Positions 34,038 through 43,398 of a stretch of 64,000 nt of DNA are shown here, one piece after another. The position numbers and the translations under genes were made by a program. Below the pieces are notes generated by a model that made no database searches, was not told where the DNA came from, and was given only the letters and a program-made list of their open reading frames with translations. Source of the DNA: Vescimonas sanitatis (GTDB lineage Bacteria > Bacillota > Clostridia > Oscillospirales > Oscillospiraceae); contig NZ_JBMGPW010000001.1 in the NCBI RefSeq assembly GCF_049060325.1, positions 248,001-312,000 of the forward strand. Reading direction: 5' to 3'. Positions within the stretch are counted from its first letter, which is position 1; each line of letters begins with the position of its first letter.

Positions 34038-34507
34038 GGTTTTCTCCAATCGTAGCTTTAAGTGGGTCCGGGCTTCCGCCCGGAATTTGGGTGCAGGGCT
34101 TTGCCCGCCCAGAGCGTTTGGCAGGGCAGCGGCTTCGCCGCAGACCAGACAAATGCGATGCTGGCCGTCGTCCGAGCGGACGACAAATCCCTCGTCCCGC
34201 CGCAAGCGGCAGGACTCGCTCTCTCTGTCGCTCGTCCTCTTCCCACCGAAACCGCTTCGCTGGGTTTCGGCGGGAGCCCTGTTGGGGGAGGTGATAAGAC
34301 TCCCGTTTTGCATTTTCGGCATTTCCGTGTGGGGGGTGGTATCATTACCCTCGGCGTGCGCTTCATGCCGTTGAAACGCTGGACGCGCGGGGGGTTTGGC
34401 GGCGTATTCGTCGTTTTTATGCCGTCTCGGAATTTGCCCCGTGCGGGCTGAATCTCCCCTCGTCGGGTACACACACCACCCCAGCCTTTAACCGCGCACA
34501 CAGCGGC
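34038..34507. other. Gene-free, repeat-rich region, candidate oriT
   Basis: 470 bp with no convincing gene, immediately upstream of mobC. It has dyads such as TCCGGGCTTCCGCCCGGA (from 34078), GCAGGGCTTTGCCCGC (from about 34091), GCGGCTTCGCCGC (from about 34130) and GTCGTCCGAGCGGACGAC (from about 34166). Such a cluster beside relaxase accessory genes is where an origin of transfer is expected. No nick-site consensus is recognised. Confidence 0.45.
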
Positions 34508-35575
34508 TCACAGGGCGAAACAGGGGGCATTTTCACTGCCTAAGACATCGGCAGGGTCGATAGGGTCAACAGCTTGGGTACCCTGTGCATCGTCACTTTC
34601 GGCACGGCGCAGCTCAATGAGCCGCTTGCCGTTGCTGCGGCGCACCACGGCGGAAATGCCAATTTTTCTTAGTGCGGCAACGCTTTGCAGGATTAGACGG
34701 GATACCTTCTTCGGCGTGATGCCCTCGCTGCCCGCAGGGTCGATCTGCGCGGACAGCTCCGTGGGAGTGCCGATAAATTCCGTGCGGTCACGCATCAGCT
34801 CAGAGAGAAGAATGACGATCCGGCCACCCAACAGCTCCGGCTGCGTCCGGCTGTCCGACACCAGCTCCCACACATTTTCCGCGTTGCGCTCCAGCGTCAG
34901 CTCCCGGTACTCGATGTCACGCCCGATGCAGGAGAGAGTTGCCTTGCCGCTGCCGCGCTTGTCCTCTACCAGCGTGAAGCTGGAATCCACCGCGCCGCTA
35001 ATGGCAGTCGTACCGGAGATGCGGCTGAACACATCGTCGGCAAACTCCTTCCGCAGATGGTGGATCAGAAGGATGGCGATGCCGTGGGTGTCCGCAATAC
35101 GCTTCAGCGTGGAGAGGTCACGGTAGTCATTTGCATAGGTGTTGTCATAACCGGTGCCGCGGATCATTTGCAGCGTGTCGATGATGACCAGCACCGTGTC
35201 GGGGTGCTCAGAGAGGAACGCGCAGAGCTGCTCCTCCAAGCCCTTGCCAAGGGTGTCGCTGTTGGTGGAGAAGTGGACGTTGGCGGGAGCATCCTCCGTG
35301 ATCTCAAACAGGCGGTTCTGGATGCGGAGGGTGGAGTCCTCCAGGCAGAGGTAGAGCGTGGTACCCTGTTTCACGCCCATGCCCCAAACGGCTTCGCCCT
35401 TCGCCACCGTGACCGCCAGCCACAGCGCCAGCCATGATTTTCCCACCTTGGGAGAGCCAGCAAGGATGTGCAGGCCCTGAGAGAGCAGCGTGTCCACCAC
35501 GAAGTTCAGCGGCGTGAGCGGCTGACTCATCAGCGTTTCTCCGTCGATGGTCAGCAATCGGTTTTCTTTTTTCAA
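34508..35575 (-). CDS. RepA-like AAA ATPase (helicase RepA family, AAA_25)
   Basis: A 355-residue RecA-fold ATPase. Walker A-like LAGSPKVGKSWLAL (about 36-49), Walker B VLVIIDTLQMI (about 126-136) and an HHLRK segment match RepA/AAA_25 ATPases found in plasmids and integrative elements; it may help replicate or unwind the excised circle. The TTG start at 35575 is chosen because AGGAGGATC lies 8 nt before it; an upstream ATG extension covers this site. Convergent to nothing; divergent from the DUF6076 gene. Confidence 0.8.
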   Translation of the reverse strand: MKKENRLLTIDGETLMSQPLTPLNFVVDTLLSQGLHILAGSPKVGKSWLALWLAVTVAKGEAVWGMGVKQGTTLYLCLEDSTLRIQNRLFEITEDAPANVHFSTNSDTLGKGLEEQLCAFLSEHPDTVLVIIDTLQMIRGTGYDNTYANDYRDLSTLKRIADTHGIAILLIHHLRKEFADDVFSRISGTTAISGAVDSSFTLVEDKRGSGKATLSCIGRDIEYRELTLERNAENVWELVSDSRTQPELLGGRIVILLSELMRDRTEFIGTPTELSAQIDPAGSEGITPKKVSRLILQSVAALRKIGISAVVRRSNGKRLIELRRAESDDAQGTQAVDPIDPADVLGSENAPCFAL

Positions 35576-35675
35576 TTTCGGATCCTCCTTAAAAATATTG
35601 CTCCCATCGGAACGATGAGAGCGAAAAAAGCAGAGGGGCGTTACCACGGGACGGCGCGTGGTTTCTTCCCTCTGC

Positions 35676-35704
35676 TTGTATTGTGGAGGAATTTATGCTA
35701 TGCT
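35676..35704 (+). promoter_or_regulatory. Promoter of the DUF6076-sigma operon
   Basis: TTGTAT (35676-35681), a 17-bp spacer and TATGCT (35699-35704). Confidence 0.5.
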
Positions 35705-35764
35705 GAGAAAAAGCATGGACAGATTAAAATTCATGTAGGACAGATTTTACCAGGAGGGGCACAT

Positions 35765-37060
35765 ATGGAGGGCAGCATCGTTTTCTACACCTATGGCAGT
35801 ACGCTGGAGCTATACGGTCAGCAGTTCACTGCCGGTATGTTGACCGCCGATCTGCTGAACCTGTCGCCGGACGAATATCGACCCATGAGCAAACGCATGA
35901 AGCAGGTCACCAGCCTTGCGGAGGAATATGAGCAAAGCGGGAGCATAGAGCTTTGGTGGAAGCTGAATGAGGAGTTGGCGGCGCTATGCGGAGTGCTGCG
36001 CCGCTACGCTGTGTTCCGCCTGCTGCTGGACGAGAGCGAGGACGCTTTCTTCTCTGTCATACGGGAGGTCACGGGGCAGTTCGATTTGTTTCCGAAAGAG
36101 GAGCATGCGCCGTCAGAAGAGATACAACGGAAACGACTTGAGCGCGTGGCGAATGAAATCTCCGCGCGCAGTGAAACGGTCAAGGATGTTCCGCCTGACC
36201 TGTTCCATCCGAGCGAAGCAGCTTTGGAAAAAGGCGATGCCTTTTATTACGAAATGCTTCGTGCCATCGGCTCTACCAAGGGCGCATGGCGTGATTACAA
36301 AAAGTACATCCGCCGTTATGAAACATATCTTCACGACATTCGCGCTTTCAACGGTACTATTCGGAATTTCATCAGCTTTAGTCTGTCCAAGCTGAAGCAT
36401 AACAGCCCAGAGGACTATGCCGCAGCACTCTACGGCTTCTACAATGATGAACGCATCGCAGAGAAGCTGATCGTCAATCCCATCCGCAACAACGGCGACT
36501 GCTATACGACCCACGATGCCTACGAGCTTTCCTATGTGCCGCGGCCGCTGCCGGACGGCTCTATCGCTATCTGTCAGGAGCATGTGACCGACAGCTTGCA
36601 GGCGCTGATGAAAGCGGATTATATGCTGGCGCTGAACAGTGGGCACAACATCCGCCGCTGCATCATCTGCGGACGGTATTTTCTGCTCAAGAGCGGTGTC
36701 CATGCTTTGTACTGCGAAGGGGCCTGTCCCCATGCGCCCGGCTACACCTGCCGGCAGTTCGGCACGGTGGAGGTGCAGAAGGAGCTGGCGAAGGACATTC
36801 CCAAGGTCAAAGTCAAGGTGACCGCCTTTGCCCGCATCACAAAGGATATGCAGCGGGGTGCGATCTCACAGGAGGACACAAGAAAAGCCAAGGACTATGT
36901 GCGGGATCTGCTCTATGACGCTCTACGTGACGCGAATATCTCCGTAGAGGCTTTCGAGCAGCGTATTTCCTCTGAGCGCGTTTACCAGCACTGTGGGATC
37001 ACCAGAACGGCCAATCCGAGGGGCCGTCCGCCGAAGGAAAAGGCGGGTGAGCAATCATGA
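35765..37060 (+). CDS. DUF6076 protein of integrative elements
   Basis: A 431-residue protein with a helical body and a zinc-finger-like site CIICGRYFLLKSGVHALYC plus CPHAPGYTCR (about 300-335), then PRGRPPKEK at the end. It matches DUF6076, common in mobile elements of gut Clostridia; function unknown, perhaps DNA-binding. The ATG at 35765 follows AGGAGGGG; upstream in-frame codons are antisense to the ATPase gene. Its stop overlaps the next gene (ATGA). Confidence 0.75.
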   Translation: MEGSIVFYTYGSTLELYGQQFTAGMLTADLLNLSPDEYRPMSKRMKQVTSLAEEYEQSGSIELWWKLNEELAALCGVLRRYAVFRLLLDESEDAFFSVIREVTGQFDLFPKEEHAPSEEIQRKRLERVANEISARSETVKDVPPDLFHPSEAALEKGDAFYYEMLRAIGSTKGAWRDYKKYIRRYETYLHDIRAFNGTIRNFISFSLSKLKHNSPEDYAAALYGFYNDERIAEKLIVNPIRNNGDCYTTHDAYELSYVPRPLPDGSIAICQEHVTDSLQALMKADYMLALNSGHNIRRCIICGRYFLLKSGVHALYCEGACPHAPGYTCRQFGTVEVQKELAKDIPKVKVKVTAFARITKDMQRGAISQEDTRKAKDYVRDLLYDALRDANISVEAFEQRISSERVYQHCGITRTANPRGRPPKEKAGEQS

Positions 37061-38037
37061 CCAACGAGCAACTGGTTCGCCAATATTATGACGGCGATGA
37101 TGCTGTGCTGGAAAAGCTGTACCATAAAAATATCGGTCTGATCCGCGGCATCGCCAAGGAAGCTGCGGCGGAGTTCAACTGCCTGATAATGGAGCAGCAT
37201 CATCCGAATCAGTGTTCCGCGTATACGAAAACGATTCTGGACGATCTCTGCGGCGAGGGCGCCGTGGAGCTTCTGACACGGATTCAGAGCAGAGAATATG
37301 ACGAGAGCCGCGCCGCGCTCACCACCTACCTTTACCCGCATTTGAAGGGGCGCATGACCCGCTGGCTGGAACAGAATATTGGCTGCATGGCACTGAGCAA
37401 GGACGAGATGTCTGCCGTCCGTCAGGCGCAGAGGCTGTATCATGCCGCATGGAAGGATACCGGTGAAATCGCGGAGGAGTTAGGCATCTCCGAGGCTCGT
37501 GTCAGCCGATATGTTCGCTACAACACCCATTTCCTCGGTGTGCATGATCTTGTTCCGGAGGGCTATGACGGCGATCCCTACGAGCGGCTGATGCCGGGGA
37601 TGCTCTCCGTTTCGGCGGAGCAGGCCGTGTACCGCAAGGTCTGCATCGAACTCCTCCGGGAGCTGTTCGACACCCTGCCGAAGAAGGACAGGGACATTCT
37701 CGGCAAGACCTGCGGCGTGTTCGGATACCCGGAAGCAACTTTGAAAGAGATCGGGATGTATCACATGATGAAGGAGTCCGCCGTGGAGAAGGCGAAGAAC
37801 CGCGCGGTCGAGAAGCTAAGAAAATCCTATCCCGGCAGCAGGCTCCAAGTGTGGAGGGCTGTTCATCGTATGATGCAGAGACCGATTCCGCTGCCGGGGG
37901 AGGACAGTGAGCTGCGGCGCAATTTTCCGCAGTATGTCCGCGCCTTGGCGGAGGTCTATGCTATACTGGAGGAAGCCGTTGCAAACGGAGAGCGATACTT
38001 AGGCGAGAATGAGAGCTCCAATACCTGTGAAAAGTAA
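37057..38037 (+). CDS. Sigma-70-like protein of the mobilizable element
   Basis: A 326-residue protein with sigma-like parts: a region 2 pattern (NIGLIRGIAKEAAAEF and YDESRAALTTYLYPHLKGRM, about 25-108) and two helix-turn-helix stretches (TGEIAEELGISEARVSRYVR, about 134-153; ATLKEIGMYHMMKESAVEKA, about 228-247). It may direct element genes or act as a DNA-binding regulator. The C-terminal extension (about 270-326) is unlike standard sigma factors. Coupled to DUF6076. Confidence 0.65.
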   Translation: MTNEQLVRQYYDGDDAVLEKLYHKNIGLIRGIAKEAAAEFNCLIMEQHHPNQCSAYTKTILDDLCGEGAVELLTRIQSREYDESRAALTTYLYPHLKGRMTRWLEQNIGCMALSKDEMSAVRQAQRLYHAAWKDTGEIAEELGISEARVSRYVRYNTHFLGVHDLVPEGYDGDPYERLMPGMLSVSAEQAVYRKVCIELLRELFDTLPKKDRDILGKTCGVFGYPEATLKEIGMYHMMKESAVEKAKNRAVEKLRKSYPGSRLQVWRAVHRMMQRPIPLPGEDSELRRNFPQYVRALAEVYAILEEAVANGERYLGENESSNTCEK

Positions 38038-38174
38038 AGCTGGAGGCGTATGTAAAGATTGTGGATGGTCCTCTTACTGCATAGCCGAATCTGCCGCCGA
38101 CAGCGAAAACTGCCGAGCGGCAGTCTTGCAATATGGGAAGATAAGTAGTCAACTCAAAATTTTTTACAAAATTC

Positions 38175-38207
38175 TTTGTAAGATTTTTCGTTTTTCGCAG
38201 TCTTATA
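38175..38207 (+). promoter_or_regulatory. ECF-type promoter of the element-borne sigma/anti-sigma operon
   Basis: TTTGTAAGATT (38175-38185), 13 bp, AGTCTTATA (38199-38207), 27 bp before the sigma GTG. It matches the chromosomal paralogue's promoter in the 11-base -35 word and spacer length. Confidence 0.7.
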
Positions 38208-38233
38208 AGTGAACGGGACAAGGAGGTGAGCAG

Positions 38234-38737
38234 GTGACGGACTTTGAACAGATATACAAAGACTATTTTCGGGATGTGTTTCTCTATGTTCGACGGCTGT
38301 CCGGCGGGGACGAACGGCTGGCAGAGGATATTACCAGCGAAGCCTTCTTCCGTGCGCTTCGCCGCATTGACAGCTTTCGGGGGGATTGCGACATCCGGGT
38401 GTGGCTGTGTCAGATCGCAAAGAATTGTTACTATACCCATCTGAAACAAAGCCGCTGGACAGAGCATACAGCGGATATGGAACAGCTTATATCGGAAGCG
38501 GAGGAATCACCGGATGAAATGCTGCTGCGCAGCGAGAATGCCCAACAGGTAAAATATCTGCTACATGAGCTTCCCGATCCGTACAAAGAGGTTTTCATGT
38601 GGCGTACCCTTGGCGAATTGAGCTTTAAGGAGATCGGGAAGCTGTTTCACAAGACGGAAAACTGGGCGTGCGTCACCTATCACCGCGCACGAAAAATGAT
38701 CCAAAAGGGAATGGAGGTTGACAAAGATGAAAAATGA
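38234..38737 (+). CDS. ECF-type sigma factor (element-borne paralogue)
   Basis: A 167-residue ECF sigma factor: region 2 (about 5-75, LAEDITSEAFFRALRRI, RVWLCQIAKNCYYT) and region 4 (about 110-160, VFMWRTLGELSFKEIGKLF). The GTG at 38234 follows AAGGAGGTGAG. Many residues match the chromosomal ECF factor at 27339-27833. The gene is followed by anti-sigma and ABC transporter genes in one unit, so it probably controls the cargo in response to an envelope signal sensed by the anti-sigma protein. Confidence 0.9.
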   Translation: MTDFEQIYKDYFRDVFLYVRRLSGGDERLAEDITSEAFFRALRRIDSFRGDCDIRVWLCQIAKNCYYTHLKQSRWTEHTADMEQLISEAEESPDEMLLRSENAQQVKYLLHELPDPYKEVFMWRTLGELSFKEIGKLFHKTENWACVTYHRARKMIQKGMEVDKDEK

Positions 38738-39677
38738 ATGCAGTATCATCCGCGATATTCTGCCGCTGTATGTGGAAAACATGGTATCGGAGGATACGTC
38801 GGAGTTTGTAAAGGAGCATCTGGAAAGCTGCCCCGCCTGCCGTGCGGAGCTTGAAAAACTGCGGGAGCCTGTGGAGGTGCAAACAGAGCCGCAGCCCGAC
38901 ATGGATGCCGCGCCGCTGAAACGCTTGAAAAAGGCACTGCTGATGAAAAAGGTGCAGACCATCCTATGCACGGCGGCGGTGCTGCTGGCGCTGATGCTGT
39001 CGGTCGTCTCCTTTCTGACTGCGCCGGAATACTTCGCCTATTCGCCAGAGCTGGTGACTGTGACAGAGGAAGCAAACGGTGCGGTGACGCTCTCTTTCAG
39101 CAACGAGGTCACGAATTATAAGCTCCAACAAATCGCCGACCCCGATGATCGCAACACTGTCTACCATCTTGAGGTGTGGACCTCCGTATGGGACAGAGCG
39201 TTCCATAAACCCGGCGCGCAGGCCGTGACCGCAGCGCCGGAGAGCGGCAAGCCGCTTCTCGTTTATTTCACGCAGTTTATCAACGGACACGCCGAAAGCT
39301 CCAGCAACAGCTCGGTGTGCATCTACGGCACCGCGCCCGACAGCGGCGGCTGGGTCGCTTTGGCGGGGCTTTCTTTGGGCTATTGGCTGCTATTCAACAT
39401 CGCCCTGTTCCTGATCCTTATCGGGGTATGGTTCAAGCTGCGCAGGAAAGAAAAATCCCGCCGCCGGGTGGAGCACCTGCTCCCGATCCCTATCGCATAC
39501 GGGCTGGGGCATCTGTGTGTTATGGGCTTTCGCACTGCATCCTGTTCGGAATGGCGCGACTTTCAACTGATCCTTGCAGTCGGTGTTCTGTTCTACTGCG
39601 CTATGCTGCTGGCATTGAGTATTTTTTATAACGTAAAAGAGCTGCGGGGTATAAAAAGAGAGGGTGAGAACGAATAG
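38727..39677 (+). CDS. Anti-sigma factor with extra membrane segments
   Basis: A 316-residue protein. The N-terminal zf-HC2 motif (VKEHLESCPACRAEL, about 28-42) is near-identical in layout to the chromosomal anti-sigma factor. A membrane segment (about 73-95) precedes an external domain, and three more hydrophobic segments (about 208-232, 255-270 and 280-302) end the protein, which the chromosomal copy lacks. The start MKNECSII overlaps the sigma gene by 11 bp, exactly as in the paralogue. Confidence 0.8.
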   Translation: MKNECSIIRDILPLYVENMVSEDTSEFVKEHLESCPACRAELEKLREPVEVQTEPQPDMDAAPLKRLKKALLMKKVQTILCTAAVLLALMLSVVSFLTAPEYFAYSPELVTVTEEANGAVTLSFSNEVTNYKLQQIADPDDRNTVYHLEVWTSVWDRAFHKPGAQAVTAAPESGKPLLVYFTQFINGHAESSSNSSVCIYGTAPDSGGWVALAGLSLGYWLLFNIALFLILIGVWFKLRRKEKSRRRVEHLLPIPIAYGLGHLCVMGFRTASCSEWRDFQLILAVGVLFYCAMLLALSIFYNVKELRGIKREGENE

Positions 39678-39707
39678 CGGTCTGACCATTTGGAAAGTAG
39701 GTGTACC

Positions 39708-41744
39708 ATGAGAAAACTTGTGATCTTTTGCTTTGCCGTCTGTATGACCGTGCTTTCGGTACTATCCCTGTTCAATTTTGCACAGGACGCAGAGGAAAGT
39801 ATGATACTGGATAAGCGGGCGGTAATCCTCGAAAAGCCGGAGACATTGAGCAACCGCGAATTTTTGGGACAGATAGATACTGCACTCGGAAAGATCGGCG
39901 CAGACATTATGTACCGCTACGCGGAGCTGGATGGGGACAAGCCACTGTACCGCTACTATAAGACCAGCCATACCGACAGCTTTCTTTCCGTTTCTACCGG
40001 GAAAGGGAGCGTGAGGCTGGAATCGGACGAGTTCTTTTCCACTGCAAAGCAGCCGGGAGCTATGGCACTGCATCTGTCCTCGCTGTTTCAAGATACCGCC
40101 ATCTATCCACTCATGCAGGCGCGGCAGCATGACTTGACCGCCGCGACCTGGTATGTGGCGGAAGGGCAGCTTGACGCGGTGCTTCATGCGCTGAAAGGCT
40201 TGGGCTATTCCGTAACAGCAACCAACGAAAGGCTTTTGTCTACCAAACTGCCGCTTTATTTCCTGTTCATTCCTGCCTTTATGCTCTGCGTCAGTATCGT
40301 ATTCTACACCCTGTCCGCAGGCAAAAAAAATGTGCTGAAAAAAATGGAGGGCTATACCACGGGGAATATCCTGCTGGGAGAGATCAAAGCCTTTGCCCCT
40401 GCTTTGTGTCTTTGCTTTCTGCTGATTTTTGCCGCCGCCATGATTTGCGCCGTGTGGCTTCATCCGGTGGCGACCTGGCAATTTGGGCTGTTCCTGCTGG
40501 GGGATTGTCTGTGGCTGCTCGTTCCTCTGATACTGGGCATCCTGCTCTCCCTGCTGTTCCTCTCTGGGCAGCGCAGCGCGGAGTATGTGAAGGGCAAAGT
40601 TCCAAAGCGCGGAATCTACATTACAAACACGCTTGCGAAAGCTGCTTTTCTAATCTTTATTCTATTCTCTCTCACCATTGCCATGCGGAACATCACGCAG
40701 ATCTACAACACCTTCCATGCAGCGGAGTTCTGTTCGCAAAAGACAAAGGGCTATGTGACTGTCCCTCTGAACAATGTTAATTCCGGCAGAGCACCGGAGG
40801 GCGCGGATTATCTGGCGTTCTATTATGCCACAGTGGATCGCTACAATGGAATACTCATGGCAGCCAACGATTTTAATTACGACCTGTTTGAAGGGAAAAT
40901 GCTGGGAGAGGCATACGGTCAGGATTATGCCCACATCAACCGAAACTACCTTGCGTTCAACCCCATCTATGCGCCGGACGGGGAGCAGATCGGTGACGCT
41001 CTGCTTTCCGATACCCATGTGAATATTCTGCTTCCGAAGTCCAAGGAATACAGGCGGGATGAGGTACGGGAGCGCGGCGCGAGCTGGGGAAATTCCGGGG
41101 ATGTGAATATTGTCCTCTACGATGATAAAGCGTCTGACATATACTCCTATAACGCCAGCACAGGGCTTGGGGGAAACGGCGCTCTGCCCGCGCCCATCCT
41201 TGTAGTCAAGGAAGGTGACCTGCTGGACGGGCTTTTCATCGAAGCATGGTGTTCACAGGGGGCGTATTTCCTCTATGTTCCCACTGATGATCCGTATGCG
41301 GAGCTGCTGCCCATCCTGCGGGAAACGGGTATTGACGCGGCGACCGTTTCCACACCGACCGTCGCCGCCACCTTTGATAAAATGCTCCATCATCTGACCT
41401 ATATGCTGATGATTTGGGGCGTACAGGCTTTGGTGCTGCTGATCGGGCTGTTCTGCCTGATCTTATTCGGCGCAAGGCTCTATTGCGACAATTACAGGGA
41501 CAGGATCGCCTGTCGCCTGATTGAAGGGCATTCCCTTTTGAGCTGTATTCGCACCCATCTCGTGCTGACGGTGCTGTACTATGGGGCGGTAGCGGCAGGG
41601 CTGCTGCTCTTAAAGCTCGCCATCGAGCTTGACTACAATATCCTGCTGGGTACGCTTCTCGCGGAGCTGCTGATCACGCTGTTGGCTTGCGGCAGCATTG
41701 CCCGGAAGAACCTCTATCAGATTGTGAAAGGAGCGGAAGCATGA
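39708..41744 (+). CDS. Bacteriocin-associated membrane protein (DUF1430 / TIGR01654 type)
   Basis: A 678-residue membrane protein with an N-terminal anchor (about 5-22), a large external segment (30-180), four membrane segments (about 185-310), a second external segment (about 320-540) and three C-terminal segments (about 550-670). This matches the putative bacteriocin-immunity family that pairs with an ABC ATPase. The ATG at 39708 follows AGTAGGTG. Its stop overlaps the ATPase start, so together they probably form an exporter or immunity complex. Confidence 0.75.
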   Translation: MRKLVIFCFAVCMTVLSVLSLFNFAQDAEESMILDKRAVILEKPETLSNREFLGQIDTALGKIGADIMYRYAELDGDKPLYRYYKTSHTDSFLSVSTGKGSVRLESDEFFSTAKQPGAMALHLSSLFQDTAIYPLMQARQHDLTAATWYVAEGQLDAVLHALKGLGYSVTATNERLLSTKLPLYFLFIPAFMLCVSIVFYTLSAGKKNVLKKMEGYTTGNILLGEIKAFAPALCLCFLLIFAAAMICAVWLHPVATWQFGLFLLGDCLWLLVPLILGILLSLLFLSGQRSAEYVKGKVPKRGIYITNTLAKAAFLIFILFSLTIAMRNITQIYNTFHAAEFCSQKTKGYVTVPLNNVNSGRAPEGADYLAFYYATVDRYNGILMAANDFNYDLFEGKMLGEAYGQDYAHINRNYLAFNPIYAPDGEQIGDALLSDTHVNILLPKSKEYRRDEVRERGASWGNSGDVNIVLYDDKASDIYSYNASTGLGGNGALPAPILVVKEGDLLDGLFIEAWCSQGAYFLYVPTDDPYAELLPILRETGIDAATVSTPTVAATFDKMLHHLTYMLMIWGVQALVLLIGLFCLILFGARLYCDNYRDRIACRLIEGHSLLSCIRTHLVLTVLYYGAVAAGLLLLKLAIELDYNILLGTLLAELLITLLACGSIARKNLYQIVKGAEA

Positions 41745-42376
41745 CTGCCATCACTTTATCCAATATCAATAAACGCTTCGGGGAAAAAGTCCTGTTTCGG
41801 GATTACTCGCTGCATATTGAAGCCGGAGAGTTTGTCGCCATCAAGGGCGAAAGCGGAGCCGGAAAAACAACTCTCCTGAACATCATAGGACTGCTGGAAA
41901 CGCCGGACAGCGGCAGCGTCACCCTCTGCGGCGCAAGAAACCCGTCCTTTTCCTCCCGCGCTGCGGTTCATCTGCGGCGGCACAAGCTGTCCTACCTGTT
42001 TCAGAATTACGGGCTGGTGGACACCGACACCGTGGAAGCCAACATGAAGCTCGCCACCCGGTTCGGTAAAGCAAAGGGCAAGGCAGAGAAAGAACGCATC
42101 GCGGATGCGCTGGCACAGGTGGGGCTTTCGGGCTATGAGCGTCGTAAGGTCTACACCTTGAGCGGCGGTGAGCAGCAGCGGGTGGCGCTGGCAAAAATCA
42201 TTGCAAAATCCCCCGACATTATCCTTGCGGATGAGCCTACGGGCAGTCTGGACGAGCGCAACCGCAGCTATGTGATGGACATTCTCAAAGAGCTGAACCG
42301 ACAAGGAAAAACCATTGTTGTTGTGACCCATGATCCCTATGTGAGCGATTGCGCCACACGGCATATTGCGCTGTGA
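41741..42376 (+). CDS. ABC transporter ATP-binding protein (MacB/LolD-like)
   Basis: A 211-residue ATPase. Walker A is GESGAGKT (about 34-41), Q-loop near LFQNYGLVD (about 85), signature LSGGEQQRVALAK (about 138-150), Walker B IILADEPTGSLD (about 157-168) and switch His in VVTHDP. The size and sequence are of the type paired with FtsX-like permeases. The start overlaps the DUF1430 stop (ATGA), indicating that these two are partners. Confidence 0.92.
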   Translation: MTAITLSNINKRFGEKVLFRDYSLHIEAGEFVAIKGESGAGKTTLLNIIGLLETPDSGSVTLCGARNPSFSSRAAVHLRRHKLSYLFQNYGLVDTDTVEANMKLATRFGKAKGKAEKERIADALAQVGLSGYERRKVYTLSGGEQQRVALAKIIAKSPDIILADEPTGSLDERNRSYVMDILKELNRQGKTIVVVTHDPYVSDCATRHIAL

Positions 42377-42395
42377 GAGGACGGAGGGTAAAGCT

Positions 42396-43397
42396 ATGCG
42401 AAAAAAGAGCTGGGCTGCCCTGCTGTGCTCGATCCTGATTCTTGCGAGCATAGGGCTTGGCATTTCCATCATTTACTCGGACTACTATTTCAGCCCCGTG
42501 TCGGGCTTGCAATCCTTTACTGTCGCGGACGTCTCCCGGACATACCTTCATCCGGAGGAGGACGCAGGCACGCCAAGCGCCGCCGCGCCGTCCGATGAGC
42601 TTTATGTGCTCCTGGAACACTGGGCATTGGAAAACGAGGTGACAATCCTATACAAGAACGGGTTTGCCGCAGGCTGCGGCATTCTGGACGGTTCGGATTG
42701 GCTCCGTGAAGCCATCGGGCTTTCGCTGCCTTGTGATGCGCAGGGCGTATTAACCGCAGAGGACGCGGCTTTTTCGGAAACCTATGTGCGCGACGGACGG
42801 TTTTTGCCGGACGCGCTGGGGCTGCCTGTACTGGGAACCTATCGGGAACAGGATGTGCCTTCCGTTATCTCCAATGCAGGGTTTCTCTATCCGTTGTCCA
42901 TGAGCGAGGCGAAGGATGGAATGTACTTCACAGATGGCACGGACACCAGTGGTCTGACGGCACTATTTGAGAATAGCGGCTATACGGTCACTGACCAGCG
43001 GCAGCGTTTGAGCCTTCCCGCGCTGGCGGCGAAGCTTCTGACGGACAGCGTTCTTTCCAGAGCGATTTCCGCTGCCATGCTCGGTTTGATCTTTTGCTTC
43101 TCCTATGTGGTGCTGACCATGTATCGGGAAAATGACCGCCGCTATCAAATCTATCATTTGTTTGGGCTGTCAAAAGCACGGCTGTTCCTCCGCTCCACCC
43201 TTACGGCGATGGGTATTGCACTGACGGCTGCTCTGCTTTTCGGCGTGGCGCTGTACCAGGGGCTGACCTATATGCCGGACAGTGATCTGACCACGCTGCT
43301 GATAGGTACTACGGCAGGGTTTGTACTGTTCTCACTGATTTTGAACTGGGCGGGCTACTGCGGAACAGCCGCACGGTTGGGGAAAGGGGGAAGATGA
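42396..43397 (+). CDS. Membrane protein, FtsX-like permease-type
   Basis: A 333-residue protein. An N-terminal segment (about 5-25) and three C-terminal segments (about 220-245, 268-290 and 300-325) flank an external domain of about 190 residues, the MacB/FtsX arrangement. No motif names its substrate. The ATG follows GGAGGG. It probably forms a heteromeric permease with the next gene, to which it is adjacent (1 bp), using the ATPase at 44533. Confidence 0.6.
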   Translation: MRKKSWAALLCSILILASIGLGISIIYSDYYFSPVSGLQSFTVADVSRTYLHPEEDAGTPSAAAPSDELYVLLEHWALENEVTILYKNGFAAGCGILDGSDWLREAIGLSLPCDAQGVLTAEDAAFSETYVRDGRFLPDALGLPVLGTYREQDVPSVISNAGFLYPLSMSEAKDGMYFTDGTDTSGLTALFENSGYTVTDQRQRLSLPALAAKLLTDSVLSRAISAAMLGLIFCFSYVVLTMYRENDRRYQIYHLFGLSKARLFLRSTLTAMGIALTAALLFGVALYQGLTYMPDSDLTTLLIGTTAGFVLFSLILNWAGYCGTAARLGKGGR

Positions 43398-43398
43398 T

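Noticed and set aside
34058..34501. 147-codon minus-strand frame in the oriT-like region
   Set aside because: Pro/Arg-rich, follows dyad sequences, no ribosome site; more likely non-coding.
38009..38212. Possible 67-residue Cys-containing protein after the sigma-like gene
   Set aside because: Overlaps the sigma gene end and runs through the ECF promoter, with no clear ribosome site; the Cys spacing could be chance.
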